A stretch of DNA of 64,000 bases from positions 20,743,390 to 20,807,389 of the forward strand of contig CM038911.1 in the NCBI GenBank assembly GCA_021904315.1, in the 5' to 3' direction. The translations under genes and the position numbers were made by a program. Below, piece by piece: positions 43,496-55,991 of this stretch. This DNA is from Sphagnum magellanicum (taxonomy: Eukaryota; Streptophyta; Sphagnopsida; Sphagnales; Sphagnaceae). A model generated the notes under the pieces. It made no database searches and had not been told where the DNA came from. It was given only the letters and a program-made list of their open reading frames with translations. Position 1 is the first letter of the stretch. The number at the start of each line of letters is the position of its first letter.

Positions 43496-43990
43496 TCATC
43501 TACTAGGTTCCATAAATTTTGTTGAAAGGAGGTTCCCAAGGGTTACCAAATCCTTTGTTGACAAATCCTTCAATAAATTTGTAAAAAAATGTTGTGGAAT
43601 CGGCTTTTTCAAACTTGCTTGTTCTTGGAAGAAATTCATAACATGTGTAAACATCACCCAGTGGTAGTTTTCCATATCCTCCTTTGGAATGTTTACAGTT
43701 TGTTTGAACAATGTAAGACTTTCTTTGTTAATCTTCGCATTCACCCATCACCATGCCGCCCATTCATTTGTTTTGTCAAAAAAATTCTCCCATTATGATC
43801 CCCATGTTCTAATTTCTAGCAACTACTCCCCGTCTAGCAAGGTGGGATTTCTTGGATATTCCAAAGGTGCTTTTATCATTTTGCATATTATATCTAGTAT
43901 GTTTGATATTAAAGTGTATTCAATCATAATTTCCAAGGTGTTTGGTGTGACCATTGATGTGAATTTTCTTTTTGCCATTATAAATTAGAC
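43496..43990 (-). pseudogene. Unidentified coding remnant
   Basis: The minus-strand frame 43744-43496 reads INKESLTLFKQTVNIPKEDM, ENYHWVMFTHVMNFFQEQAS and FFTNLLKDLSTKDLVTLGNL. Upstream pieces to 43990 (MIEYTLISNILDIICKMIKA) continue it with stops. The composition is protein-like and may be from a retroelement gag or a gene fragment. I cannot name the family. Confidence 0.3.
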
Positions 43991-44076
43991 GTTTAGAAAT
44001 TGTAAATGGGTTGTAATCATAGAAAAGTTGGAGCTAGGTAGTTCTAGTGGAGAGGGGGAATTTTTTTGATTCTTCA

Positions 44077-44600
44077 AGTAACAAGAATGTTCCTAAACAT
44101 AAGAGGTTTGAAAGACTAAATTCAAATAAACAATAGGTTAAAACGGTATAAAAAGTGTGCAATTTCATATTGTTTCAATTCCTTATGGGAACATGCCTCT
44201 TGGAGATGAACATGTGGTGTTTCAATTGACACATACCTCTTGGTTGTGAAGATGTAGAGTTTGGATTGACACATAACTGTTGGTTGTGAAAATGTTTTGT
44301 TCATCCTTTTTTTCATTTAAAAAAAAATTTCATCCATTTTATCCTTTAAGTAGCAAGAATATTCTTAGACATAAGAGGTTTGAAAGATTGAATTCAAATA
44401 AAAAATAGATTGAAATGGTGTAGAAAATATGTAGTCTCATACTATTTCAATTCTTAAGGGGAACATACCTCTTGGAGACGAATAAGTGGTGTTTCGATTG
44501 ACACATACCTTTCGGTTGTGAAGAGGTAGTGTTTAGATTGACACATAACTCTTGATTGTGAATAGGTTGTGTTCATCCTTTTTTCATTCATTTTAGTTTT
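44077..44600 (+). repeat. Tandem duplication, ~269-bp period, two units
   Basis: AACATAAGAGGTTTGAAAGA and following text at about 44096 recur at about 44367, and both continue to a GTTCATCCTTTTTTTCATT-type end. Within each unit a ~55-base sub-repeat (TTGACACATACCTCTTGGTTG) occurs twice. Confidence 0.8.
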
Positions 44601-47600
44601 TCATCCATGTTTATTTTTATCCTTGGTCACATGGTAGAATATTCCTCCACATCGTGCAATATTATGTGCCATGTGTCAATGAAATATTCCCAAAAAATTC
44701 GTTCATGTTCACTTGTTCACGTTCACTAAATAACAATCTCCAATTTTTCAATGTGTTTTTAGAATAGATTTTTCACAATAATGTTGTTAGAATGATGAAA
44801 ATATATTTTGACAGAAGATTTTTGTATTATATATATATAATTATTATATTTGACCATATGTGTTTTGTTGACAAGTTCATGTTACAACTATGTTTAACTT
44901 GCCCCCCATTGCAACGACCTCGAATGATGTGGTAATGTAAAGTATGCTTTTGCTAACAATTAATATTTTGCCACATAGGACATGTTTGACACCAGGGGCA
45001 AGATTCTTAATAAAGGTGCCAAATTTTTATTTTTTTTGCTTTAACACATGGGGCGCCAACCTTGGTAGATTTTTGCGTTTATGTTGAATTGAACAAAGAC
45101 ATTATTATCAGGTGTCCATGTGGCGAATCCATGTGGCAGTGATGATGTGTGAATTATTGTTAACATGGCAGGAATATAATTTTTTGTCAAGGTATATTCT
45201 AACATGTCATCAAAATCTATTAGGGAATATTCTAGTTGACATGGATGGAATAAATTGGAATATGCCTTCCAGCTCTTGTTCATAGGCTCACACTTCATTC
45301 ACACACTCACCAAATAACAATCCCCATTTTGAACAATCCATTTATTTTTATAATAGATGGGATTATTGATCAATTGACCTAGTTGCTCTATCATTTTTTC
45401 TTTTGAACATTTGGGACCATTCATCTTATTAACACAGCTTTAGGAGTTTGATTATGTTGGTGATTATGAAAATCCCAATGACACTTTTTAAAAACATTCT
45501 CAAATGTAATTACTTTTGAAATTGTTGTGTTACCATATCGATATCTACACCTATCATTATCCCCACATCACACAAAATAACATAGGAACATCTTAATTGA
45601 CATATTGTACTTAAACCACTTTCTATTTAAGGCTAAGGTCCCCCTAGATTAAATAATATCATAGCAAACTCCTGCTATGATATCCACTATGTAGTGTTGC
45701 TACAAACTACATAATTCGTATTTATGGTGTTATTTGTTACATGTACACATAATTTCTTGGTTCAAATCTACAAACTCAAGGGTGATAACCACCTCTTTAA
45801 TTAGTGGCATAGTGCAAAATATCCCAATGTTGAACAATTGCCATATTCTCCATAGCCATTGGCGTTACACACCAAAACAAGGTTATTTGTTATTCACATG
45901 CCTAAAACCACACATTTAGATCATCAAAATTCATTATTGCCATAACATCACATCAAATTAAAGCTAATAGTTTGGGCTCACAACCAATCAATAATAAATA
46001 TGGTGAAAAATATGCAAGAACGGCATGGTAACTAAACCTGTTTCCCATAGTTAACCATGGTAATTGTAAATCTTAGTTTCTAATATGGCCCTTTTGGAAC
46101 CCATATTTACCTAAACCTCATTTCACCATCTACACCATCTATTCAGCTAAACAATTTGCTTTAAGATGATTTCATGAAGTCATATGATGTTCAATTAATG
46201 TTTTCTCACATAACTTTTGGAACTTTCCATGGAATTCCATACCTTGGTTAGTGAATACTTTAGTTGGAGCCCTAAACCTATTGAATACCTTATCTAGAAC
46301 GCACTACATGTAACACCTTCATTGCTGTAATTTGGCAATGGCACCAATTTTAACCACTTCAAAAGTGTTCAATCATAATCAAAACATATTGATTATGTCG
46401 AACAATAAAACTCAATGGGTTGGAAAAACTTAATCTCCACTTATACCCAAGCCCCATGATGGGCAATGGCTGTAAATGAAATGTAGGTGCATTGAATGAT
46501 GCTCACATTATGTCACACACCACACACCAAGAAACAAACTATTGAACCTACAATTGCATCCCATGCCATCAATATTGTGTTTAGAACATATTGTTTAGGT
46601 CCATCAAACCCCAAAATGACCAAATCTTCATGAACATGTCATACAATACCTCTATGTTGTTTTAGGTGAAACACAACCTACACTAATCCATCCACACCCC
46701 TGGGAGGGAATACCTCCCCACTTGAATTATTTGGTTTTATGCATAATTTGGTCACATTCATTACTATAATTCATGGTTTTTTAGAATGAAAAATATAGTA
46801 AAAAAGGACCCCAATTGGATAGGCATAAAAAAGACCACCTTGTCAATTTGGACAATGCAATTTGGACTTGTTTAGCATGAGTGGGTGGTCGTTTTGACCA
46901 AGCCTAAGTTGGCATTTTTGACTAATCAAATTTGTCACATTAGCAACTTGATTATTATTGGTCAAATTAATAACATGTTGTTTCATTTTTAGCCACCACA
47001 TGGTGTCATTTCATTTGCACCTCATTAGTCAATTTGTACCATTGTTGATTTAACTACTAATCAATGTGCCAGTCAAAACTTAATGAAATGTGGCACCATC
47101 TTGGTGGAAGGATGTCACATGATTACAACTTGCCTAATCATTTTGACAAAGTGTCGAATTGACCATGGGGTGTAATTGTTATGTGGTGCCACGTGTCATC
47201 ATATGAGTGGTCTTTTAAATTTCACATGTCACATTTATGGACGTCCATGTGTCATCGTGTGATTAGTGTCATATACCACGTGTCATTATTTAACTCATCC
47301 CCATTCTCACAAACTAATGGCTTGTTTAACCAATTAACGTCAAATAAGCCACCTACCTATTTGACCAATTAAAGTCAAGTAAACTACCTACCTATTTGAC
47401 CAAATAAAGCCAAAATGACCCTTGTCATAATTGACCATGTAATGTCAAGATGAACATTGAGAAGTGGGTGCAGTGGATTATTTGATTTGACAAGGTCACA
47501 ATGAACCTTGACTTAAAGATTGAACTTGTATTAGTCAATTTGACATTTTGTAGTGCATGAAGACCTTGTGTTTTCAAACTAATTCTTGTGTAAAATACTT

Positions 47601-49509
47601 AGAAATGATATATTCATCTGGACCAATTGTAGTCTAAACAATAAAGTTTGTTTGTTGGTTTTGTTGACTAACCATGGTCTTATGATAAATAGGTTTTTGC
47701 AAACCAAGTATTTGACTACATTTGGTTGTAAAATAGCTCCATATTTACATGCAAAATTCATTATCATTGATGGGTCAAATAGCCAAATGGAAGTGAAATG
47801 CCACAACAAAATGCATAAAATGTTCAAACCAAGTTTTAGATTATACCATGTTTTATCTCTTTTTCGATTCTTTACAAAATTGACCTATGTGGGTTACGAA
47901 ATAATGCCTCTTGACTAATTAGACATAACTATATGTCCACTTACATACAATTATGTCTTTATCATGCCACAAAACAATTTCATTCTCCGTGCCTTTCATC
48001 TTTGTCCCATTTAAAGTTGGAAATGGTAATCTAGTTGACCTTTTTTTGATAGTTGTAATAGATATTGTATAAGACCCATGTGCAATTGGGGCTTGATGGA
48101 ATGTCATGCCCGTTTCACATACAAGACTTGAAGTGCATGGGACTCGATTTGATGGGTCAAAAAGTTAAACCTTCATCCTTGGTTTTAGGTGGGTTGGCTG
48201 CAAGCAAGTCACACATAATACTTTTCAGAATTTGTAGGTGTTTACAATGATATACAAAAGAAATTCAATGAACGTATACTCTTTTCCTTTCAATATGAAG
48301 GGCAAAGTTCATATTACATGTTTTGAAAAGTGTAATTTGCAACCAGTGCAAACAAAGGAAACATCCTCAGTAGCTTGGTTACTAACATGTACCAATCTTG
48401 ATTATAGCCCACTATGCCAATTAGAAGGAACATGGAAACCAAAAAAATCCAATTTGTAAGCACCAAAATTCACTTTGGCAGTATTCAACTATGGCATTTA
48501 ATCTATAGTAAAATCTACATATAACAAAAGTTAAGGCAAAATTTATGGCAAATGGCAAAACTTGGAGCGTAAAATGCAAAGTACTTATGCTTTTGTAGAC
48601 CTCAATTTGTGAAAAGGTGATATAGTCAAGGCAACCTTAAAGCTTTTGCTACCCTATTCTAATTTTTTTTCACATGTGGCATAATAATTAAAAGACAATG
48701 GAAATAACACATAAGCCCACAAGTAATGTAAGAACATAAGGGGAGTAGCATTCATATTGACCAATTGGCACATAATCAAGCAATCACAACTATAAGTGCC
48801 CCATACAAAACAAAATGTACCTCTATGGTTGTCTTCTTATTCAAAGACTTGTAATTATATTGTTTTTTCATGTTCTTTACAACCTTTCGATCACCTAAAT
48901 TTGACTTCTCCAAGCCCATGACTACGTTGGTTTTCTTGCCAATCTTTTGAATGGTCTACATCATTGAAATATATACATAATTTGTTGCTTTGAAACATAA
49001 TGTTCTTGGACTATATTTAGTTTTTTAATATTAAGGTGACATCTTTTTCAAAAGAAATTCAAGTAAATGTTGATGGTTTATTTGTTTAGGGCTACCATCA
49101 ACTAGGGTGCTTCATTGAGCATTTGCCACTTCGGAAATTTATTTAGATGCACCCACAACATGCCCTTCATCAAGCTACACATACACATAGTATAAATTTT
49201 TTTTAGTTCATAGTCATAGCAAATGGCACCAAGTGTTACATTGGAAACATTCTTAAGACAACAATGAATTTCAACCAAAAGCTAGGAAGGCCAAAATCAC
49301 TATTCAAAAGGGTATATCTAGTTTAATGAAATGATATGACTTTTAATTTATTTGACATTTCATTGTTGAAACAACATAGACAACTTGAAACATGAATCCA
49401 TTCAAATCATGCATAACACATAATTGGTTCTAGAAGTAAATTGCATGCAATAGGCCTTAAAAGGCACTAGTCAAAAAATTACCATCGGATTTCCATGGGA
49501 GACCCCTAA
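44601..49509. other. Long spacer, no gene assigned
   Basis: Scattered minus- and plus-strand frames of 60-110 codons occur (for example 45041-45298 minus and 47586-47918 plus), but none has a recognisable motif and the longest overlap each other on both strands. TTGAC/GTCAA words are frequent between 46850 and 47560 and look like decayed simple repeats. No LTR pair found. Confidence 0.4.
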
Positions 49510-49790
49510 TTAAACTACAACTACAAGTGCATTAAATTCAAATGTTTTGTTAAGATGACATGGCAAAATCTTTGTGCTCATGCATTGGGCATTAGGGGGT
49601 TCTTCTGCATTTTGGGCAGGTTCCAATGGTGCTAGTGGTGAATTGATTTTAGACACAATAGCAACAACTTGCGCCACCAAGCCTTCCAATGCACTAAGCC
49701 TATGTTGCCAATTGGCAACATCATTCCCACTTGGTGTGCACTGGTCATTAACCCCTAAGGTTGAGTTTTACTAATGGATCCAAGCATGAT
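49510..49790 (-). pseudogene. Retroelement-like coding remnant (possible gag N-terminus)
   Basis: A minus-strand frame reads TLGVNDQCTPSGNDVANWQH, RLSALEGLVAQVVAIVSKIN, SPLAPLEPAQNAEEPPNAQC and on to NKTFEFNALVVVV. The heptad-like Leu/Val stretch followed by a Pro/Ala-rich segment is typical of the N-terminal part of plant gypsy gag proteins, but no diagnostic motif is present. It lies on the same strand as the gypsy element at 51-61 kb. Confidence 0.35.
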
Positions 49791-50599
49791 TGGGGTACCA
49801 CATGATTTGAACCCTAAGGATTCACTCCAAGGACTCCCAAATTCATCTTGTTTTTCACTTTTCTCATGACCTATTTTACATACACCTCTATGGTTTACTA
49901 TACTTCCACCTATATTTATGTGGATAATTGTTCTTCCATTTCAACAACGTTCTCCTCCCTTGCATCTTTTTACGCTATCTATGCTTCCACAAAACATTGT
50001 TCTACAACTTTTTTTTCCTTTGATTCTTCAATGAACATGGAATCTATTGATGTAATTCTTGGTCATGTCTATTTTCTTGCATGCCAATGTCTTCTACTTT
50101 TGCACGAAAACTCAATTGTAAATGTTCCAGTTGTATCTATGTCCAGAATTATCATCTATGCAAATTATATATTCTCATTATCCACCTTCCCTTTTGCACA
50201 TTCCAAAGATGATGATGAATGTGGCAATAACCTTATAGCCAATGACCGAATATTCAACATGCCTTCTCTTTACTCTTCTCAACTCCTCTTCTATTAATGT
50301 TTTTCCCAACAATTCCGCTTCCTCCTCTTGCTTTTATTTGTGTTCACTCCTTTGCACTTCCTTTTCCCTTGCTATTATTTGTAATTTTTCAATGGCATTC
50401 TTTACACTCATGATGTTGTGAATTCTAGAATTTTGAAAACACACACAACTTTTAACAACAAATGCAAATTGCTTTTAATATTTACCTTTTTTCGTCCTTA
50501 AACATCCTGCTTGTCACATTCTTTTTTTTATTTACCCGTTGTTTTTTAATTAACACATCTTCCTTGAAATTAATATAACCCATCATTACAAGTTTATGT

Positions 50600-51115
50600 G
50601 TTTTGTATAGCCATGTGGAAGCATTTCACATCATCATTATGAATGAATGTTGTAGATTTCATCTTCCGATTATTCCACATTGTTAATTTCCCTTTTTTTG
50701 TTGTATTGATTCCACCTAGTTTACCTTGTACTCCTTCTGATGACTATGCCCAATCATCTACTAAAACTATCAACTCGTCTACTGACTGTGACCACACATT
50801 TGTTAAATATACCAATTTTTCTACTGACTATGCTAACAAATTTGATGATTGTGTGAATACCCTTGATGATCAAGCGAATATTGTTGTTGATTCAGTTGAT
50901 ACTCCTAATAAATCATTTTCAAATCTTTGCATCCCAAATCCCTCACTTTTGCAATTATTACTCATAGACTTGTTAGTCATTTGTAGATCAAAAATCAATA
51001 TTATGTTGACCATAAGATCTTCCATCTATTTTGTACTTTGCATATGTGGTTTCTGTATTTCACAGTCTTCAAATTCCTCCTTTATATCAAAATTATTTGC
51101 TTAAACTCCATCTGC
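50600..51115 (-). pseudogene. Unidentified coding remnant next to the gypsy integrase
   Basis: On the minus strand a frame with a few TAG/TGA stops runs NNFDIKEEFEDCEIQKPHMQ, CKSEGFGMQRFENDLLGVST, VEKLVYLTNVWSQSVDELIV and SSEGVQGKLGGINTTKKGKL. The text is clearly protein-like and probably belongs to another retroelement. It joins the integrase fragment at about 51115, which looks like a deletion or insertion junction. Confidence 0.4.
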
Positions 51116-51256
51116 ACCATGTTTCAATAAAAAATGATCTATCAAATACTTGATGACATCATTAATGAAATGAACTCCCTAATATGTGACTATAATCAAA
51201 AGACATCCAAACTTGGTTAATATGCATTCATACAAAAAAATTGCTATGACTATTAT
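51116..51256 (-). pseudogene. gypsy integrase core, second fragment
   Basis: Continues from the upstream fragment after the F3 insertion: FLYECILTKFGCLLIIVTY, then GVHFINDVIKYLIDHFLLKH. This corresponds to the integrase segment that includes the second catalytic Asp (normally in TDQG, here lost to a Y-stop). It ends at about 51116, before the catalytic Glu. Confidence 0.75.
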
Positions 51257-52191
51257 TGTTACAACCATAGCCTTGGGCTCATGACCAAGGCAAGGGTTTG
51301 CAAAGGTGTAGGTCAAAACTAAGCCCGAGAGTCACATTTCATGCTCCTGGGAGTGCAAAAGAGTGTGAAGGAATGAACCCTCACACTCCCAAGTGAACTC
51401 CCATTTTGGGAGTTGGAGTCCCAATTGACTCCCGAATCTTCAGAGGGAGATTGCAGGGGTCAAAACTCATTGGATTGAGACGTTCCTTATATCATTGGAA
51501 AGCTCTTAGAACGTAGATGTTTAAACTAGCTTGCATGACCCATTTGGACACTTTAAAAAAAAGTTATGTACAAAAGAAGGGTCAGGAGTCAAATTGGCAA
51601 TTTGACTCCCGACCACTAAAAGTCAGGAATCACCCCGATTTCCTTCCGTGCAAGTGGCGTGCAAGTGGTGTGCAAGTGAGGTGCGACATATTATTGAAAA
51701 GCTTTTGACAAGGGCTATAACTTTTCTTTAGACATCATTTCAATCGAAGGTCTATAGACAAAGTTATGGGCCCCTAAAGTTGTGAGAGTTCTAACTCTGG
51801 GAATTTCGGGACTCCCACTTGGGAGTCCTGGGACAAAATGCCATTTGGATGTTGGTCCCATGGCCAGGCACATAGTATACTATAAGGGGGAATGTGATGG
51901 CTTCCCCTAAGTCTAGGCTGTGATGAGTCTTGTGAGTTTGAATTTACCCGTGGTTTGTCCTAACCCCTAAAGTGCTCCAATTATGCACTAACTAACTTGT
52001 TATTTAACTTATGTAGGTCCATGTGAGTGATTAATCGCTTGTCATTCTTCCTAGTCCCATCCCAAAGCTCTAGCACACCCCTCTACCCCCAAAGTGCTAC
52101 GAGCGAGGGAGCGTGCCCCAACTCTTTATTTTTCTATTGTTTTCACTTTAGATTCACATTTGAGTCTATCAAGGAGTTTGGGAGCACGTCA
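51257..52191 (-). mobile_element. F3 element copy v in gypsy integrase, TSD ACTAT/ACTAC
   Basis: Plus-strand ends are TGTTACAACCATAGCC and GGAGCACGTCA, so on the minus strand it reads TGACGT to TGTAACA. The integrase frame is restored by removing the unit, one 5-bp repeat and three extra bases (TAT at 51254-51256), giving ACTAT (51249-51253) against ACTAC (52192-52196). The three bases look like slippage in ACTATTAT. The conserved stem is near 51586-51611. Length is 935 bp. Confidence 0.82.
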
Positions 52192-52700
52192 ACTACAGTA
52201 TTAGTTCTCAATGTTCTTACTTCCACCCACTTTGGTAACATAATATGTGGTTACAAGAATATATTTGTTTCTTATATACTTTCCTTCTGGCTTAATTGAC
52301 CCCATAAAATCAAATCTCCAGTTCATAAATGGTTCCTTTAGAAGATTTATCACCGACTTTACAAGACTTTAAGTTGCCAATCCTCTTGTTATTTGACATG
52401 TATCACAAGATTTACAATAATCATGCACATTTTTGTACATAGTTGGCCACTAATATCTAACATATAATATCTTCCTTTGTGTTATTTTAGTTATGGTCCT
52501 TCATGTAGTTTTCTCATCACCATTTGTGCTTCTATAGTTGTCAAACATGATCACAATCTATTGTCTTAGCCCATTTTGTACAATTCACCATTCTTTAGTG
52601 TGAAAGGTTTTGCTCTCTTAACCAATCTTTACTTCTATTATACCAATAATGTGCTTTCAATTTGTCATGTTCTCAAAAATTCTTTCACCTCCTTTAGCCA
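52192..52700 (-). pseudogene. gypsy integrase, zinc-binding region and start of core
   Basis: Reads WPTMYKNVHDYCKSCDTCQ (end of the HHCC domain), [20 protein letters not shown] (first catalytic Asp in DFMG) and [17 protein letters not shown] followed by [10 protein letters not shown] at the F3 boundary. Several stops and a Trp lost from the usual TKW.E segment show decay. Confidence 0.8.
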
Positions 52701-52836
52701 TTCAAGCTCAATGTAAAATAAATTTGCATTGTGGTTTGATCAAGCACACTTGTGGGTTTTGTAATATCTAGTAGTCTTAACATGCATCTTCAACTACATG
52801 AGTTTTGTCTAGCTTATACACTACTGTAAAGTCATA

Positions 52837-53205
52837 TTATAGGAATAATAACAACCATCTAACTATTCTCCCTGAAACTTGTGGTTTGTTGAACAAATAA
52901 ACCAATGCCATATGATCTAAATAAAAGACAAACTTTTTGCCCAAAAAATAACGTTTAAACTTGTGCAAAGTAAAAATCACTATTAAAGTCTTTCTTTTTG
53001 TTGTGCTACAATTATGTTCTACTTTGTTGAAAAGCTTAAAAGCATACACTATTGGTTGATCATTTTTTTTTTATTACATTCAGAGATAACATGGCCCCCA
53101 CAACTAACAAGGATGCATTTGTATGAACATGAAACTCCACCTGCTAGTTTGGTGATATTAATATAGGTGCTTCAATATACTTTTGTTTTATCAATTCCCA
53201 AGCCT
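52837..53205 (-). pseudogene. gypsy RNase H remnant
   Basis: The open part (53049-52837) reads LFNKVEHNCSTTKRKTLIVI, FTLHKFKRYFLGKKFVFYLD and HMALVYLFNKPQVSGRIVRW, the RNase H-like domain that follows gypsy RT. The usual E of the Y-S-T-T-E-R-E motif is K here. A stop follows LLLFL. Confidence 0.85.
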
Positions 53206-53207
53206 TC

Positions 53208-54361
53208 TTACATTCTTTTGTCCAAAGAAAAGTCTTTGTTTTTCAGGTTAGTGTAGTGATATAATAACATCAAAGTTTTTGATAATATGTAAAATTGTGC
53301 CATCCCATTGAATAATCGAATCTCTTGTGGATTCTTGGGTGGTGGCATGTTTATTATTGCTTGTATCTTCTTTGGATCTAGTATTTTCCCTTCTTTGGAA
53401 ACAATAAAACCCAAGATCATCCTTAAAAACACCATAAATGCACATTTGTTTGGGTTTAGACTAATGCCATATTTTTTGCACTTTTGAAAACATAATATGA
53501 GTTTTTGCAAATGACTTTCCATGTCACTGTACACTATAAAATCATCCAAAAATATCTTCATAAAATTGTCCAAATATTCTTTAAATGTTTTGGTAACAAC
53601 TCTCTAAATATGTTGGAGGTCCATTTTTGATTCCAAACGGCATCACCTTTTATATAAAAGCCCCCTAGTCTATAACAAATGTAATATTGTATCTGTCCTT
53701 TGGAGCTATAGAGATTTGATGATATCTTGAATATCCATTTAAGAAAGAATATGCTTCATACCATGTTACTATGTTCAACACTTCATCTATGAAAGGTAAT
53801 GGGTATGGATCTTTCTTTGTGGTTACATTTAGTTTTCTGAAATTTATACAAATATTTGGTTTGTCATAGTATTACTATGGGTGACAACCATGTAGCCTCC
53901 TCTACAAATTGTATAAATCCAGTTGCTTACAACTTGTTTATATTTTATTTGACTATTGTAGCATAGTTTGGATTTAATTTGTCCCTGACCTGATGTGCTG
54001 ATGATATATTAATCTCCAACTCAATTTTATGTTGTGCCAACTTTGGTGGAATCCTTTTCAAATCTTTGTATGTCCATGTAAAAACATCTTTGAATTCCTT
54101 CAATAGTTGTTCTAATTCCAACACCTTTTATGTTTCCAACTATGCATTGATTTTCACCATCTATGGTTTTGCATCAGTTCCCATATTAAGCTTCATCAAT
54201 TGTTGATCTTAAATTAACTTCTATCTACCTATTTGCAATTATTGTGCTTTTATTTTTGTTAGAGTTTCATCCACTACAACACTCCATTGTTGATGATTGT
54301 AATATGTTTTTGGATACTCCTTATCCTCCAAAGCTACTTTTGGCTCATATTTGTTGCCAAA
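53208..54361 (-). pseudogene. gypsy reverse transcriptase
   Basis: From 54361 the frame fragments read KYEP.VALEDKEYPK, LEQLLKEFKDVFTWTYKDLK, NPNYATIVK, FVEEATWLSPIVIL, ICINFRKLNVTTKKDPYPLP, AYSFLNGYSRYHQISIAPKD and VMPFGIKNGPPTYLES. The best open part (53573-53208) contains the catalytic box FLDDFIVYSD, GISLNPNKCAFMVF and LGFIVSKEGKILDPKKIQAI. This is the RVT_1 domain in gypsy form. Many stops and frameshifts. Confidence 0.85.
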
Positions 54362-54962
54362 TGTGAGCTATACTGACATGACCATGTGCGGTAGTCTCAA
54401 TTTTTAAAAGTTGCATAAGGAATATTTGAGTATGGTAAAGTTATTAAGGGTTTTTAGCAACTTCATGTTAGAATAAGGAATGATGAATGCCCATGGTTGC
54501 ATGGGGGGGTTTTTTTTTTTTCTTCTGAAATACGATATTGGTGAATAAGGTGTTGGGTTAGTTCTTTTCTTCAACAAAATGCTGGTAACCATAGTTTTAA
54601 AACCTTAGTTGTGTAATTAAGGGTGAGAAATTTCTAGAAGGTTGGGGGTAGGAAACACCAAAATTTGTGGTGTTCAACAAAACATTGGTCTTGTTCTAAT
54701 ATTTAGTGAGTAGTAAGGATGTTTGATATTCATGAAGCAATTGAAAGGGTGTCAATGAAAGGTCCAATAGAAATAAAACACTTTTCAAACCTTATGAACA
54801 TAAGATTAATTCGAGACAATTTAACGATTAAATAAATAGTGTGATAAGGTGGCAATGGCAACATGAGTTTCATAATTAATGAAACATTTATTTAGATTAT
54901 GGATAAGCTCAAAGAAGAGTTTCAATTACATGTTAAGTCCTGGGCTATGCCACAGTGATAGT

Positions 54963-55384
54963 TCATAATTGCAAGAAATCTAAGATGCGTGAAATGGTGC
55001 GAATCAGGTAGTTCGCCTTGCTATTAGGAGGCAATTGGTGAATCAAATCGCATGACCAACGATAATGTTCAATGCCGAAAATTAAAGACCATGCAAAAAT
55101 AAAGGTGTATTTAATCTCTAACAACCTTCACAAACAGTTTCAAATTTATCACCAAAAATAAGGTCGACTTGCAACAAAATCACCAGGGTGCGAGAGTTCG
55201 GAGAAATGTGATAATACCAGGCTCAAGGGGGATCAACTTCAAGACGAACACGCACCTTTTGTGGTTTGGGATCTCCATCACGAAGATCTTGCATCAATGT
55301 CAAATATAAAGATGACTTTGGAGTTAGTTCTTCATTCACTTGTGCAGCTTGAAGCCCGTAAAACATGGCCATATGTGATGCCAT
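54963..55384 (-). pseudogene. Decayed F1 ORF (GHYRWLRGPI family), copy B
   Basis: From the ATG at 55384 to the TGA at 54963 the minus strand follows the intact ORF at 37082. The span is 422 bases against 423, so at least one single-base deletion is present. The closing codons for DFLQL are preserved, as is the start region (MASHM..CFTG-like with altered frame). The TATA-like box lies at about 55475-55485. Confidence 0.7.
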
Positions 55385-55525
55385 AATTTCAAGGAAAGGA
55401 ATAAAGATCTTTAATCAAAATCAAATTGGCAATGAATGCGTGAAGGATTTATTACATCGAAATGCATGGTTGTAATTTATAGATCAAGGAAAAAAAAGAA
55501 AATGCGTAACTAATTGCCTATAATT

Positions 55526-55991
55526 TGTTTAAAATACTATTCGTTTCTAATTCCCAATGTTGATGAATGTGTTAAACATTCATCAAAAGGATGAATAATA
55601 TTCACATCTTTGTAATAGTTAGGTTAAGGTTTAGAAGTGGAAACTATTTAGGGCTTAGTGGTGGCTAGGGTTAGGGTTTGGTGGTAGCTAAGGTTAGGTG
55701 GTAGCTAGGTCAAGGTTTGGTGGCCGCTAAGTTAGGGTGAAGTGGCGGCTAGGGTTAGGGTTATGAAATAGTATATAATGGAGTGGTTTTGAATTATCTT
55801 TCATTCTCTCCTTTCATGGTTTTGAATGCACATAGAACCTTCAAGCTTTGTTAGTAGTTGTAAGCCATAGTTTTGTGATTCTAACATTTGAAGCATACAA
55901 CCTTTGTGATTTCTTGTTAGTTAATAAAATTATTCCATTTCATGAACCTTGAATGTTTCATTTTTTGTTTGTTTTCAAGTTGTTTCCAATA
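55526..55991 (+). mobile_element. Solo LTR of the copia-2 family inside F1 copy B
   Basis: Begins TGTTTAAAATACTATTCG and ends TTGTTTCCAATA, matching the copia-2 LTR at 21742-22273 end to end, with fewer TTAGGG-type units. In F1 copy A the uninterrupted target reads GCCTAAAACCACG. Here it is GCCTATAATT before and GAACCATCG after, consistent with a decayed duplication of AAACC. No internal region is present, so LTR-LTR recombination is inferred. It lies just upstream of the F1 TATA box. Confidence 0.8.

Noticed and set aside
46850-47560. Cluster of TTGAC words, considered as W-box regulatory sites
   Set aside because: The words occur in both orientations in decayed simple-repeat text with no promoter or gene nearby. 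Chance and repeat origin explain them.
49848-50297. 149-codon plus-strand frame
   Set aside because: The text is Phe/Ser/Tyr-rich as expected for T-rich DNA, has no motif and no homologue I recognise. I regard it as a chance frame.
50643-51104. 153-codon plus-strand frame
   Set aside because: The opposite strand carries coherent protein-like text (SQSVDELIV, SSEGVQGKLGG), so this is its shadow.
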